Shown here one piece after another: positions 17,510 through 26,823 of a stretch of DNA of 64,000 bases. This DNA is from an uncultured Nitrosomonadaceae bacterium (GTDB lineage Bacteria; Pseudomonadota; Gammaproteobacteria; Burkholderiales; Nitrosomonadaceae). The DNA lies in NCBI GenBank assembly GCA_943787405.1, contig CALSMH010000003.1:290218-354217 (forward strand), written 5' to 3'. Every line of letters begins with the position of its first letter. Position 1 is the first letter of the stretch. The position numbers and the translations under genes were made by a program. Under the pieces are notes generated by a model. The model was not told where the DNA came from, searched no databases, and saw only the letters and a list, made by a program, of their open reading frames with translations.

Positions 17510-17983
17510 ATGTTTCTACCTGATGTTATGGAGAAATACAAATCCCCTGTTTCTGTTTTAGTAGTAGTTTACACTCCTGATCTGCAGGTTTTATTACTGG
17601 AACGGGCTGACCATCCGGGCTATTGGCAGTCAATTACCGGCAGCCAACACCAGGGAGAGGAATTATTACAAACAGCAACCCGAGAAATTGCCGAAGAAAC
17701 AGGAATAGATACCGCTAATTTTTTATTAACGGACTTGAATTTTATAAATACGTATGAAATCTTCGAGGAGTGGAGATGGCGTTATGCTCCGGGTGTAACT
17801 CATAATACTGAGCATGTTTTTAGCTTACTTTTACCAAAACCTTCTCCAGTTATAGTGTCACCGAGGGAACATCTACGTTATGCTTGGCTTCCTCAACAGA
17901 AAGCCATAGAGAAAGTTTTCTCATGCAGTAATGCAGAGGCGATACGTAATTTGTTACCTTTAGTAGAAACTAATAGAAAATAG
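17510..17983 (+). CDS. nudB: Dihydroneopterin triphosphate diphosphatase NudB
   Basis: Nudix hydrolase of up to 157 aa; an internal ATG at 17528 (MEKYKSPVSVLVVVY) gives 151 aa and may be the true start. The Nudix box GSQHQGEELLQTATREIAEE near residues 43-65 is complete. It would remove pyrophosphate from dihydroneopterin triphosphate in folate synthesis. The aspS-nudB pairing is conserved in proteobacteria and supports the assignment over a generic Nudix call. Confidence 0.88.
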   Translation: MFLPDVMEKYKSPVSVLVVVYTPDLQVLLLERADHPGYWQSITGSQHQGEELLQTATREIAEETGIDTANFLLTDLNFINTYEIFEEWRWRYAPGVTHNTEHVFSLLLPKPSPVIVSPREHLRYAWLPQQKAIEKVFSCSNAEAIRNLLPLVETNRK

Positions 17984-18070
17984 CATGACTTAGAAATCTA
18001 CGAGAACTCATGCCTAATATTTATGTCCTATTAGTATAATTTATCTTCCTGGCTCAGTAATGGAGTAACC

Positions 18071-19171
18071 ATGCAAGCAGAAGAAGTAATGGAGTTTGAT
18101 CAATTTGATACACTACAAGATGATGCTTGTGAGAAACGTATTCTTGCGGCGAAAGCTACTCTAGGAAAACGTGTAGCCATACTGTCACATCATTACCAAA
18201 GAGCTGATGTTTATAAACATGCGGATCTTACTGGGGATTCGCTCGGCCTTTCACGTCTTGCAAGTCAGGTTGATGCAAAGTACCTAGTATTTTGTGGCGT
18301 GCATTTCATGGCTGAGGTAGCTGACATTCTATCCAAACCAGATCAAATTTCTATTTTGCCTGACCTCTCTGCAGGATGCTCGATGGCAGATATGGCAGAC
18401 CACACTAAAGTAAGAAGAGTCTGGCGTGAATTGTCAGAAGTATTGGACCCGGATGAAACCATTACGCCAGCAACTTACATTAACTCAGCTGCAAACTTAA
18501 AATCCTTCTGTGGAGAACATGGTGGCATTGTCTGCACATCTAGTAATGCTCTTGAAATTCTTAAATGGTCATTCTCGCGACGTGAAAAAGTACTTTTTTT
18601 TCCTGACCAACACCTAGGACGTTGGAGTGGGCACAAACTCGGGATTCCGCAAGATGAGATGCTGATCTGGGACTTTGATAAGCCTATGGGTGGTCTTACT
18701 CGAGAACAAATTAAAAAAGCTAAGATTCTTTTATGGAAGGGGCACTGCTCAGTTCACCAAATGTTTCAGCCACAGCATATTATTCGATTCCGAGACAAAT
18801 ATCCTGACGGGCTCGTTATTTCTCATCCCGAATGTAGTTTTGAAGTTTGTAACAATTCTGATTATGTTGGCTCTACTGACTTTATCATTAATACAATAAA
18901 ACAAGCAGAAAGGGGTACTCGCTGGTTAGTAGGGACTGAATTAAATCTTGTTAGTCGTATTGCAGAAGAATTTAAGCCTGAAGAAAAAATTGTACAGTTT
19001 ATGTCTCCAACTGTATGCATGTGTTCGACTATGGCTCGTATTGATCCACAACACCTTGCCTGGACATTAGAAAATCTAATAAATGAAAACGTAGTAAATC
19101 AAATTAGTGTACCGGAAGAAGATACAAAATTTGCAAAACTTGCACTACAAAGGATGCTAGAAGTCTCTTAG
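18071..19171 (+). CDS. nadA: Quinolinate synthase NadA
   Basis: [4Fe-4S] enzyme of 366 aa condensing iminoaspartate with dihydroxyacetone phosphate to quinolinate for NAD synthesis. AILSHHYQRADVY near residue 37, AGCSMADMA with Cys103, HPECSFEVC and SPTVCMCSTMAR are the family blocks and include the cluster cysteines. Neither nadB nor nadC is nearby. The length matches the long bacterial form. Confidence 0.95.
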   Translation: MQAEEVMEFDQFDTLQDDACEKRILAAKATLGKRVAILSHHYQRADVYKHADLTGDSLGLSRLASQVDAKYLVFCGVHFMAEVADILSKPDQISILPDLSAGCSMADMADHTKVRRVWRELSEVLDPDETITPATYINSAANLKSFCGEHGGIVCTSSNALEILKWSFSRREKVLFFPDQHLGRWSGHKLGIPQDEMLIWDFDKPMGGLTREQIKKAKILLWKGHCSVHQMFQPQHIIRFRDKYPDGLVISHPECSFEVCNNSDYVGSTDFIINTIKQAERGTRWLVGTELNLVSRIAEEFKPEEKIVQFMSPTVCMCSTMARIDPQHLAWTLENLINENVVNQISVPEEDTKFAKLALQRMLEVS

Positions 19172-19211
19172 TATTATAGTCAGTAGAAGAGTTGCCGTGA
19201 ATGACCTGCAT

Positions 19212-19241
19212 ATTGATCTGCATTGATCTGCATTGATCTGC
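19212..19241. repeat. Three tandem copies of a 10-bp unit
   Basis: ATTGATCTGC repeated three times without mismatch in the nadA-sua5 intergenic region. No function is evident. Possibly slippage-prone. Confidence 0.85.
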
Positions 19242-19425
19242 TTAGGCTCTCTAATATATTAGTTTTTTAAGTTTATTGCTGACTCAAGAGGCGCGATGAG
19301 TTATAACCAAGAAGACAATGTCCTTGAATTTAAAATTTTTTTAAGGATAAGGTATAAACAATCTGTTGTTTTTTATACTTCAGAAATGTAGAGACAATTT
19401 CTATAACATATGTACTACTATTCTG

Positions 19426-20421
19426 ATGCTCGAATTATCTAATCAAATTTCTTCTGCTGCTACTAAACTAAAGGCGGGTAAAATAGTAGCCTTTCCAACA
19501 GAAACTGTTTATGGCCTAGGAGCAGACATCTCGATTCCGTCCGCAGTGAACCGTATATTTGAAATTAAAGAAAGGCCTGCAAACCATCCGTTAATAGTTC
19601 ATTTCTCCCAATTAGCTCAACTTGATCACTGGGCACAGGAGATACCAAGGGCGGCTAGGCTACTTGCTAAACACTTCTGGCCCGGACCACTGACCTTAAT
19701 CCTGCCACGAACCAATCATGTCTCTTTAAATGTAACGGGCGGCCAAGATATGGTAGGACTAAGAATGCCAGACCATCCCGCTGCGCGCGCACTATTAGAT
19801 GCCATGGGGCCTGAAAGGGCACTAGCTGCGCCATCAGCAAATCGTTTTGGGCGGATCAGCCCTACAACTGCAGCACACGTCTTTGATGAGCTAGGTCATA
19901 AAGTTGATATGATTCTAGATGGTGGTTTGTGTAGAATAGGTCTTGAAAGTACGATTGTTAGTTTTAAAGGAAACTCTGCAATTGTCTTGCGACCAGGTGG
20001 AATCCCATTAACAAAATTAGCTGAGGTGCTAGATGACGAGCTCATTCTTTCAGAGAAAAAACAATCTGATATACGCGTATCAGGTTCTCTAAACTCCCAT
20101 TACGCCCCATTAACACCGCTTGAAGTTTTGCCCAATGCATTATTATGGGAACGTTGTAGCGAAATAAAAAAACTAGGCTTATGTCCAATATTGCTAGGGT
20201 GGTCAGCAGAATTCATTACTAAAGGAAAAAACGAAGACTTTATATATTTCCCTATGCCTAACGAACCAACAGCTTATGGTAGGCAGCTCTATGCAACCTT
20301 GCGTAGCTTCGATAATGGCAAATATGATCGCCTACTATTAGAAGGACCACCTAATGATCCAGACTGGATGGCAATATTAGACCGTTTGCAGCGAGCAAGT
20401 TTCGTGCCATCGAGCGCATAA
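19426..20421 (+). CDS. L-threonylcarbamoyladenylate synthase (Sua5 type)
   Basis: Protein of 331 aa making threonylcarbamoyl-AMP for the t6A modification of tRNAs. ATG 19426 (MLELSNQISSAATKLKAGK) is chosen; the frame is open from 19366 but homologues begin here. The YrdC domain shows PTETVYGLGAD, IFEIKERPANHPLIVH and the APSANRFGRISPTTA nucleotide-binding loop. A C-terminal Sua5 domain (about 215-331, SGSLNSHYAPLTP) makes it the long Sua5 rather than the short TsaC form. Confidence 0.93.
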   Translation: MLELSNQISSAATKLKAGKIVAFPTETVYGLGADISIPSAVNRIFEIKERPANHPLIVHFSQLAQLDHWAQEIPRAARLLAKHFWPGPLTLILPRTNHVSLNVTGGQDMVGLRMPDHPAARALLDAMGPERALAAPSANRFGRISPTTAAHVFDELGHKVDMILDGGLCRIGLESTIVSFKGNSAIVLRPGGIPLTKLAEVLDDELILSEKKQSDIRVSGSLNSHYAPLTPLEVLPNALLWERCSEIKKLGLCPILLGWSAEFITKGKNEDFIYFPMPNEPTAYGRQLYATLRSFDNGKYDRLLLEGPPNDPDWMAILDRLQRASFVPSSA

Positions 20422-20476
20422 TAGCCCCTTGAATTCCTTAATAAGCAATGCCAAGCTGGTATTCTCATATTAGATA

Positions 20477-21244
20477 ATGCAAAAAAATAAGATTTCTGCG
20501 GTGTTATTTGACGTGGACGGCACGCTAGCTGATACCGAATGTGATGGTCACCGCCTTGCTTTTAATGCCGCATTTAATGATTTCGGCCTTAGCTGGAATT
20601 GGAATGTTGAATTATATGGAGAACTGCTTAATATTACAGGGGGAAAAGAACGTATCCGCTATTACCTAGAGAAATATGCCCCTGACAAATTAAAGATAAA
20701 CGCATTAGACACCTGGATTGCTGATTTACATAGTATTAAAACAAAGCATTTTTTAGTATTACTTAATCGTGGTCTAATCCCACTTCGCCCAGGGGTCACT
20801 CGCCTAATTCAGGAACTACGTTTTGCTAAAATAGAAATTGCAATCGCAACTAACACCACACCAGAGAATGTAACTACACTTCTAAAATCCACATTAGGTG
20901 AGGATTCTCTCTCTTGGTTTAATGTCATCGCAGCAGGTGATATCGTTCCTAAAAAGAAACCAGCGCCAGATGTTTATCTATGGACACTTGAGCGTCTAGG
21001 CTTACAAGCACAACAATGTATAGCGATAGAAGACTCTGAGTGCGGATTAAAATCTGCTCTTGCTGCAGGTCTTGACACAGTTGTTACAGTGAACAACTAT
21101 ACTGAAAAACAGGACTTCACCGGCGCATCTTTAGTGCTATCTGATTTAGGTGAGCCATCAAAACCATTTACTGTTTTGTCAGGACAAGCTCATAAAGATG
21201 AATATGTAAATGTAAAAATGTTAAATAATATTAGGACTCAGTAA
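20477..21244 (+). CDS. CbbY-type HAD phosphatase
   Basis: HAD-superfamily hydrolase of 255 aa. Motif I is LFDVDGTLADTE with the nucleophile Asp, motif II is IATNTTPENV, motif III lies in KKKPAPDVY and motif IV in CIAIEDSECGLKSALAAG. The cap sequence and spacing resemble CbbY, which in autotrophs hydrolyses xylulose-1,5-bisphosphate, a Rubisco inhibitor. No Rubisco genes are in the window, so the substrate is inferred. A beta-phosphoglucomutase-like role is the alternative. Confidence 0.82.
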   Translation: MQKNKISAVLFDVDGTLADTECDGHRLAFNAAFNDFGLSWNWNVELYGELLNITGGKERIRYYLEKYAPDKLKINALDTWIADLHSIKTKHFLVLLNRGLIPLRPGVTRLIQELRFAKIEIAIATNTTPENVTTLLKSTLGEDSLSWFNVIAAGDIVPKKKPAPDVYLWTLERLGLQAQQCIAIEDSECGLKSALAAGLDTVVTVNNYTEKQDFTGASLVLSDLGEPSKPFTVLSGQAHKDEYVNVKMLNNIRTQ

Positions 21245-21312
21245 GAAATAAGTACTACTCTAGATATAAAATTTAGCAATCGGAATCAATGAGAAAAAAA
21301 TAGTAGAGATCA

Positions 21313-22455
21313 TTATGTCTCCAAATGTTGTTTGAGATGACATTTAATTTCTATCGCTCTTGATAATGCCATATCAGTCGTTTCACCCAATACCGTAAAA
21401 TGTCCCATTTTACGGTCAGGGCGTGCTTCTAATTTACCGTACAAATGTAATTTAGTAGATGGCTGCTTTAAGACATGACTCCAATCAGGCTCACCTTGCT
21501 GCCATAAATCACCTAAAAGATTAACCATTACAGCAGCACTATGCATTCCTGTATTACCAAGTGGCAAACCACACAACACCCTTACCTGCTGCTCAAACTG
21601 TGATGTAAAACAAGCGTCAATAGAATAATGCCCGCTGTTGTGAGGGCGAGGTGCGATTTCATTGATCAACAATTGGCCATCTTCCAGTACAAAAAACTCC
21701 ACACATAATACGCCTTGATAATTGAGTTTCTCAGCTACTTGAGTTGCTATGTCAGTCGCCTGCTGAGCTAATTCACCGGAGATTCTTGCAGGAACAATAC
21801 TAATATCCAATATACCATTAACATGCCGATTCTCAGAAACAGGAAAACTAGTTAATTCTCCATCACTACCGCGTGCAACAATGACAGAGATCTCACAACT
21901 TAGTGGCATTAACCTTTCCAGTACACAAATTTCTCTATTCAGGTCATTAATAGCCACTTCTAATTCTGCCTCACTACTTACATGTCTCTGTCCTTTGCCA
22001 TCATATCCAAACTGACTGATTTTCAAGATACCAGGAAGAAGATCCGTATAATTAATTTTTACGCGTCTATCTGTACTATCGATAATTGCAAATGGCACCA
22101 CTGAAAAATTATTTTCTACAAGAAATTTTTTCTCAGAAATTCTATTCTGTGTGATGGATACACCATGTGCGTCAGGGCTTACTACACAAGTTTCTGCAAG
22201 TTCTTTGAGTGATCCAGCAGGAATATTTTCAAATTCTGTAGTAATAGCCACACAATCAGTACTTAATTTCAGTAAGGCATGATGGTCCGCATAATCGGCA
22301 CAAATAAAATGATCTGCTACTCGACCCGCAGGACTTTCTGCTGTTGGGTCCAGCACAGTGATTTGATATCCTAAGCGTTGCGCTGCCTTTGTAAACATGC
22401 GGCCAAGCTGGCCACCACCCAGCAAACCCAGCATTGCCCCAGGCTTAACAAGCAT
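21313..22455 (-). CDS. purK: 5-(carboxyamino)imidazole ribonucleotide synthase PurK
   Basis: ATP-grasp enzyme of 380 aa that carboxylates AIR with ATP and bicarbonate to N5-CAIR. GLLGGGQLGRMF at the N-terminus, KISQFGYDGKGQ in the ATP-grasp core, and EIAPRPHNSGHYSIDAC near residue 265 are diagnostic. The start codon overlaps the purE stop by one base, so purE-purK is an operon. Confidence 0.96.
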   Translation of the reverse strand: MLVKPGAMLGLLGGGQLGRMFTKAAQRLGYQITVLDPTAESPAGRVADHFICADYADHHALLKLSTDCVAITTEFENIPAGSLKELAETCVVSPDAHGVSITQNRISEKKFLVENNFSVVPFAIIDSTDRRVKINYTDLLPGILKISQFGYDGKGQRHVSSEAELEVAINDLNREICVLERLMPLSCEISVIVARGSDGELTSFPVSENRHVNGILDISIVPARISGELAQQATDIATQVAEKLNYQGVLCVEFFVLEDGQLLINEIAPRPHNSGHYSIDACFTSQFEQQVRVLCGLPLGNTGMHSAAVMVNLLGDLWQQGEPDWSHVLKQPSTKLHLYGKLEARPDRKMGHFTVLGETTDMALSRAIEIKCHLKQHLET

Positions 22456-22943
22456 TATTTTGGCAACTTCATAGCTAATACTTTTTCCGTTTGCTCTTGC
22501 CGGAAAGAAATCAATCGCTCACCTAACTCACTATTGTTAACTGCCAGCAGAGCTACAGCAAACAAACCAGCATTAGCCGCACCCGCATTACCAATCGCAA
22601 AAGAAGCAACCGGTACTCCCTTGGGCATTTGCACAATAGAAAGCAAGGAATCAATACCTTGCAAATACTTTGAATTCACAGGCACGCCTAGAACTGGCAC
22701 AGTTGTTTTTGCTGCAATCATGCCAGGCAGATGGGCTGCGCCACCAGCACCAGCAATGATACATTGAACACCCAATCCTCTGGCTTCTTCAGAAAATTCA
22801 AATAATAAATCAGGTGTTCGATGCGCAGAAATTATTTTGACTCCATACGCTATTTTGAAATCTTCTAATATAGCAACAGCATGTTGCATTACATCCCAGT
22901 CGCTGTCACTGCCCATAACAATATATACTGATGGATTAATCAT
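22455..22943 (-). CDS. purE: N5-CAIR mutase PurE
   Basis: Protein of 162 aa interconverting N5-CAIR and CAIR. The MGSDSDWDVMQHA phosphate site, SAHRTPDLLFEF with the catalytic His, and GAGGAAHLPGMIAA are complete, and the sequence is the class I (bacterial) type that works with PurK. First gene of purEK. purC, the next enzyme of the pathway, lies divergently 432 bases away. Confidence 0.97.
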   Translation of the reverse strand: MINPSVYIVMGSDSDWDVMQHAVAILEDFKIAYGVKIISAHRTPDLLFEFSEEARGLGVQCIIAGAGGAAHLPGMIAAKTTVPVLGVPVNSKYLQGIDSLLSIVQMPKGVPVASFAIGNAGAANAGLFAVALLAVNNSELGERLISFRQEQTEKVLAMKLPK

Positions 22944-23375
22944 TTTAAAATTAGAACAGTTGTTGAAGAATAGAGTGTGACAATATTTGCAATAAATCCA
23001 GATTGTAGAAGTCTATGTAATAGTTGTGTAAACTCTTTCACAAAAATACACCATTTAATCCTGAGTCCAAAAGATAACATTAGGGCCCCTCTAAAAATAC
23101 AATTTAATCACACTATGCTTGTTGGTTATACAGTTTTTTTTCGCTATACATTCTTTTTAACAAAAAATCGTCCTATTTTTGCTCACAAGACTCCGGATAA
23201 TACACATAAATATACTAAAACAGAGATTGATCGTTGCCTGCGTTGTATAATTACAAGTGGTATATACCAAAATATATTCTTGTTACCACATTTACGATAA
23301 ATAAGACAGGCGCTGCTAATACAGGCTTATTTGCTTCTTCTCTTATTAGCAATTTCTAAACTTGAGTAAACTAAA
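22944..23375. other. Intergenic region between divergent purE and purC
   Basis: AT-rich, 432 bases. It holds an open frame of 107 codons on the plus strand (22977-23300) with no recognisable protein character. A weak inverted repeat, GCTAAT (23315-23320) with ATTAGC (23345-23350), lies just before purC. Promoters for both pur units should lie here, but no convincing PurR-like operator was seen. Confidence 0.5.
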
Positions 23376-24272
23376 ATGATCCTGCCTGAGAAAGCTTTAT
23401 TTGAATCCAATCTCACTAGTCTAGATCTTCTGCACCGAGGAAAAGTAAGGGACATTTATGCTGTTGATGAAGATAAATTATTAATTATCCAGACAGACAG
23501 ACTATCCGCCTTTGACTTAATTCTGCCCACACCAATTCCTGGAAAAGGTAAAGTATTAACCACTATGTCTAATTTTTGGTTTAAACAACTAGGGCACATT
23601 ATACCCAATCATCTTACTGATATTCAGCCTGAGTCACTTGTACCAAATAATGAATTAGATCAGGTATCGGGACGTGCATTTGTAGTAAAAAGGCTAAAAC
23701 CACTACCAATTGAGGCCATCGTACGAGGCTATGTGATAGGGTCTGGCTGGAAAGACTATAAGAAGACCAATACAATTTGTGGAATCACACTTCCTGCCGG
23801 GCTGCAGGAAGCTTCAAGATTACCAAATGGGGCAATTTTTACACCTTCAACTAAAGCAGAAATTGGTGCACATGACGAGAATATATCATTCTCAGAAACA
23901 GAAAAAATTATAGGCAGCGCATTAGCGCTACAAATACGTGACAAAGCGATTGCCCTGTACACTGAGGCGGCAGACTATGCTGCAACTAAGGGAATTATTA
24001 TTGCTGATACCAAATTTGAATTTGGTCAGGACCATACAGGCAAACTCTATCTAATTGACGAAGCGCTCACCCCAGATTCATCTAGATTCTGGCCAGCTGA
24101 TAAATATAATCCAGGAGAAAATCCACCAAGTTACGATAAACAGTTAATTCGAGATTGGTTAGAAACGCATAACTGGAACAAAAAAGCACCAGCTCCCATT
24201 CTATCTAAGGACATTCTTACCAAGACTTCAGATAAATATCAGGAAGTATTAAAACTTTTGACAAACATATAA
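23376..24272 (+). CDS. purC: SAICAR synthase PurC
   Basis: Protein of 298 aa joining CAIR with aspartate, using ATP, in purine synthesis. [20 protein letters not shown] near residue 20 is the ATP-binding start, with [20 protein letters not shown] and [15 protein letters not shown] further on. The length is of the longer (about 300 aa) form rather than the 237-aa E. coli form, as in many betaproteobacteria. Confidence 0.96.
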   Translation: MILPEKALFESNLTSLDLLHRGKVRDIYAVDEDKLLIIQTDRLSAFDLILPTPIPGKGKVLTTMSNFWFKQLGHIIPNHLTDIQPESLVPNNELDQVSGRAFVVKRLKPLPIEAIVRGYVIGSGWKDYKKTNTICGITLPAGLQEASRLPNGAIFTPSTKAEIGAHDENISFSETEKIIGSALALQIRDKAIALYTEAADYAATKGIIIADTKFEFGQDHTGKLYLIDEALTPDSSRFWPADKYNPGENPPSYDKQLIRDWLETHNWNKKAPAPILSKDILTKTSDKYQEVLKLLTNI

Positions 24273-24279
24273 AAGTATT

Positions 24280-25083
24280 TCAAAAAAGACCCACTAACAT
24301 TTTAGTTCCCAAAATATATAGTAATATTATAAAGATTCTCCTAATAGTTGCAGTCTGCGTAATATGAACAACCTTTGCACCTATAGAGGCAGAAACTACA
24401 CTAAAGAAAGCTATTCCTACCAGTGCTGGTAAATAAATATAGCCCAGGCTATATTCTGGAAGCTCTTGAGACTGAACAATACCGATACCGATAACAATAT
24501 AACTAGCTGTTCCTACAATTGCGAGAGGAAAGCCAATTGCGGCTGCAGTACCAATAGCATGCTGCAGCCTTACATTACATGCAGAAAGGAATGGTACAGT
24601 TAATATTCCCCCACCAATAGCCACTAAACTAGACATCCCGCCTATAATCCACCCCGCAGCAAACATCCCGGCTTTTCCCGGAAGATTCCTACTAGGGCTA
24701 GTAGCACTATTAACCCACATTTTAGTTGCAGCATAATAAATGAATAGAATTATGAAGATACTCAAGCACATTCCAGAAAGACTATTTACAAGAGCTACTC
24801 CACAGAGTGTTCCAAAGATAATCCCTGGAGTAAAAAGCTTTACTATGTTCCAATTTACTGCTCCGTTTATATGATGAACACGTAAACTGGAAAGAGAGGT
24901 AAAAATTATCGCTGCCATGGAAGTACCAAGGGCGAGATGCATAATACGATCAGAGGGAAAATCTTGCGCACTGAAAAGAAAGCTTAGCACTGGAACCATA
25001 ACCAGCCCGCCACCAATGCCAAATAATCCGGCAAAAAAACCTACAACTGCACCTAAGCACAGATAACCTAGCCACCATTCCAC
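24280..25083 (-). CDS. TauE/SafE family permease
   Basis: Membrane protein of 267 aa with about eight hydrophobic segments and two repeats of the family glycine motif: GFFAGLFGIGGGLVMVPVLS near residue 15 and GGMSSLVAIGGGILTVP near residue 148. Members export sulfite, sulfoacetate or other organosulfonates. The substrate cannot be assigned and no sulfur genes are adjacent. Its gene converges with purC, seven bases apart. Confidence 0.88.
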   Translation of the reverse strand: MEWWLGYLCLGAVVGFFAGLFGIGGGLVMVPVLSFLFSAQDFPSDRIMHLALGTSMAAIIFTSLSSLRVHHINGAVNWNIVKLFTPGIIFGTLCGVALVNSLSGMCLSIFIILFIYYAATKMWVNSATSPSRNLPGKAGMFAAGWIIGGMSSLVAIGGGILTVPFLSACNVRLQHAIGTAAAIGFPLAIVGTASYIVIGIGIVQSQELPEYSLGYIYLPALVGIAFFSVVSASIGAKVVHITQTATIRRIFIILLYILGTKMLVGLF

Positions 25084-25164
25084 TTTATTTTTTGCTTAAG
25101 CTGAAATTTAGTTTTGGCATTATTTTAGCCTAGTTTGCTTACAACAACCCTGACGAAGAAACTG

Positions 25165-25623
25165 CTATTGCATGATCCCAATAATATGTTTCCATTCCGC
25201 AGGATCCACAGGTGTAATAGATAAACGATTGCCCTTTTGTAAAATGCGCATACCTTCTAGAGCTGGAATACTTCTCAGTTCCTTAATGCTAATTAATTGG
25301 CACTTGCTAACAAATTTTATATCAACATTAAACCAACGAGGGCGTTCTGAAGTAGCCTTCAGATCAAAATATTTACTATTCGGATCAAATTGAGTTGAAT
25401 CAGGATATGCTAGTTTACAAACTTCAGCAGTTCCTACTATGCCAGGTTGTTTGCAACTTGAATGATAGAAAAGGATTTGATCACCAACACTCATCTGGTC
25501 ACGCATAAAATTTCGTGACTGATAATTGCGTATACCATACCAAGCAATAATTCCGTTGGATCTATTTCTAAGATCGTCAACGCTTATATCTGACGGATCA
25601 GCCTTCACTAACCAGTAGCGCAT
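25165..25623 (-). CDS. EVE domain protein
   Basis: Protein of 152 aa starting MRYWLVKADPSDISVDDL, with WYGIRNYQSRNFMRDQM and DQILFYHSSCKQPGIVGTAE, the conserved EVE (PUA-like) features thought to bind modified bases or RNA. It follows the 6S RNA and zapA on the same strand, the usual gamma/betaproteobacterial neighbourhood, and its gene may share their transcript. Confidence 0.92.
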   Translation of the reverse strand: MRYWLVKADPSDISVDDLRNRSNGIIAWYGIRNYQSRNFMRDQMSVGDQILFYHSSCKQPGIVGTAEVCKLAYPDSTQFDPNSKYFDLKATSERPRWFNVDIKFVSKCQLISIKELRSIPALEGMRILQKGNRLSITPVDPAEWKHIIGIMQ

Positions 25624-25654
25624 ATTATAAAATGAGGCTAGCTATCATCATTAA

Positions 25655-25837
25655 TAAAGCCCCCCGTATATGCCGCCAGACGATCATCTTGAACCATAAG
25701 GCTCAAATCGGTCATTTCCCGGACACATCAGGCACTTCCATATAGGATACACACAACAGCATCACATCGGTTAACGACCATCTATAGATATTGGCTCAAA
25801 GAATATACACCTAAGCTAACATCACAGGGGACAACTC
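25655..25837 (-). ncRNA. ssrS: 6S RNA (SsrS)
   Basis: About 183 nt on the minus strand, downstream of zapA where 6S RNA is found in proteobacteria. The 5' part CCCCTGTGATGTT pairs with the 3' part GGCATATACGGGG with small bulges, forming the closing stem. TTTGAGCCAATAT and TGAGCCTTATGGTTCAAG match the central and apical conserved blocks of E. coli 6S (CTGAGCCGATAT; CTTGAACC..GGTTCAAG), and GGCGGCAT precedes the 3' stem. It mimics an open promoter to hold sigma-70 RNA polymerase. Ends are approximate. Confidence 0.85.
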
Positions 25838-25853
25838 TAATTAAAAATTTATA

Positions 25854-26144
25854 TTACGGGGTTACTGTGTCAAGCAACATCTGCATGTGATCTATTTTAC
25901 GCTTAACTTCCCCCATATCAAAATCTCCCTTTACTTTCACAGCAAGAAGTTCGTGGGCTATATTAAGACCCGCCATTATAGCGATACGCTCAGAACCAAC
26001 AACCTTTCCATTCTCCCTGATCTCACACATTTTTTTATCAAGATACGTCACTGCTTGAAGCAACTCTTCACGTTCCTCATCAGGGCAAGTAACTCGAAAC
26101 TCACGCCCCATAATGGCGACATCTACAGCATTGTTATCAGTCAT
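25854..26144 (-). CDS. zapA: Cell division protein ZapA
   Basis: Protein of 96 aa that cross-links FtsZ filaments. ATG 26144 is preferred to the adjoining GTG. VAIMGREFRVTCPDEERE at the N-terminus and a coiled-coil C-terminus with SERIAIMAGLNIAHELL are typical. It overlaps the end of the zapB-like gene by eight bases, so the two are coupled, with 6S RNA following. Confidence 0.93.
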   Translation of the reverse strand: MTDNNAVDVAIMGREFRVTCPDEEREELLQAVTYLDKKMCEIRENGKVVGSERIAIMAGLNIAHELLAVKVKGDFDMGEVKRKIDHMQMLLDTVTP

Positions 26145-26550
26145 CACTTATATTATTTATGATTGGAGAATTTGGAAATTTAGCTAGGAGAGCCTCCAAA
26201 CGACTAGTTGCTCCACTTATTTTTCCTGACAAATTCTTATTTTCACTAGTAGCCTCTGCTAATTGCTCACGCAGTTTGGTATTCTCCGCATCTAAACGAT
26301 CAGTTGCTCCATTTATTTCTTCTGATAAATTCTTATTCTCATTAGCAGCCGCTTCTAATTGCTCACGCAGCTTGATATTCTCTGCATCTAAACGATTAGT
26401 TGCTCCATTTATTTTTTCTGATAATTCCTCATTTTTACTGGTAATTTCTGCCAATTGTTCGCTTAGTTGCATATTTTCTGTACGCTGATGGTGGCACAAT
26501 TGTACAAATTGATTAATCTTTTCTTCTAGTAGTTTAAGCTCTTCTTTCAT
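26137..26550 (-). CDS. ZapB-like coiled-coil protein with a triplicated 32-residue module
   Basis: Protein of 137 aa, almost all heptad coiled coil, from ATG 26550 (MKEELKLLEEKINQF). Proteins at this position, the small ZapB-like family upstream of zapA, are usually about 70 aa. Here three near-identical 32-residue modules ending in INGATNRLDAENIK, INGATDRLDAENTK and ISGATSRLEALLAK account for the extra length, and the roughly 96-base repeat is visible in the DNA. It probably bridges the division ring through ZapA, by context. Confidence 0.8.
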   Translation of the reverse strand: MKEELKLLEEKINQFVQLCHHQRTENMQLSEQLAEITSKNEELSEKINGATNRLDAENIKLREQLEAAANENKNLSEEINGATDRLDAENTKLREQLAEATSENKNLSGKISGATSRLEALLAKFPNSPIINNISDD

Positions 26551-26823
26551 CAACGCACTATAATTTGATAATCCCTTCCAAGTCAACCGATAACAGAGCA
26601 CTTCAAATGCTATTTAACAACTACAGCTTTGTGGACACATAGTTTTCTACTCTCCTTTCTCATAGAAATAATTTCCTTGATATTATTAATATATCTATCT
26701 ACGCCCCCTATGGCCTAACTCTTTAACTAAACAAATAATATGGTCAGAAACATTTAATTTGCCGTCACCTGCAACTTAAAGCATCATTTACTCTATTTCC
26801 CTTATTTCTGATATTGTTCCCTG

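Noticed and set aside
19212..19241. CRISPR-like repeats
   Set aside because: Units are 10 bases, contiguous and without spacers. The array at 11526-11847 also has irregular spacing and no cas genes nearby.
22977..23300. Open frame of 107 codons in the purE-purC gap
   Set aside because: No recognisable domain, no ribosome binding site, skewed composition; looks like chance in AT-rich noncoding DNA.
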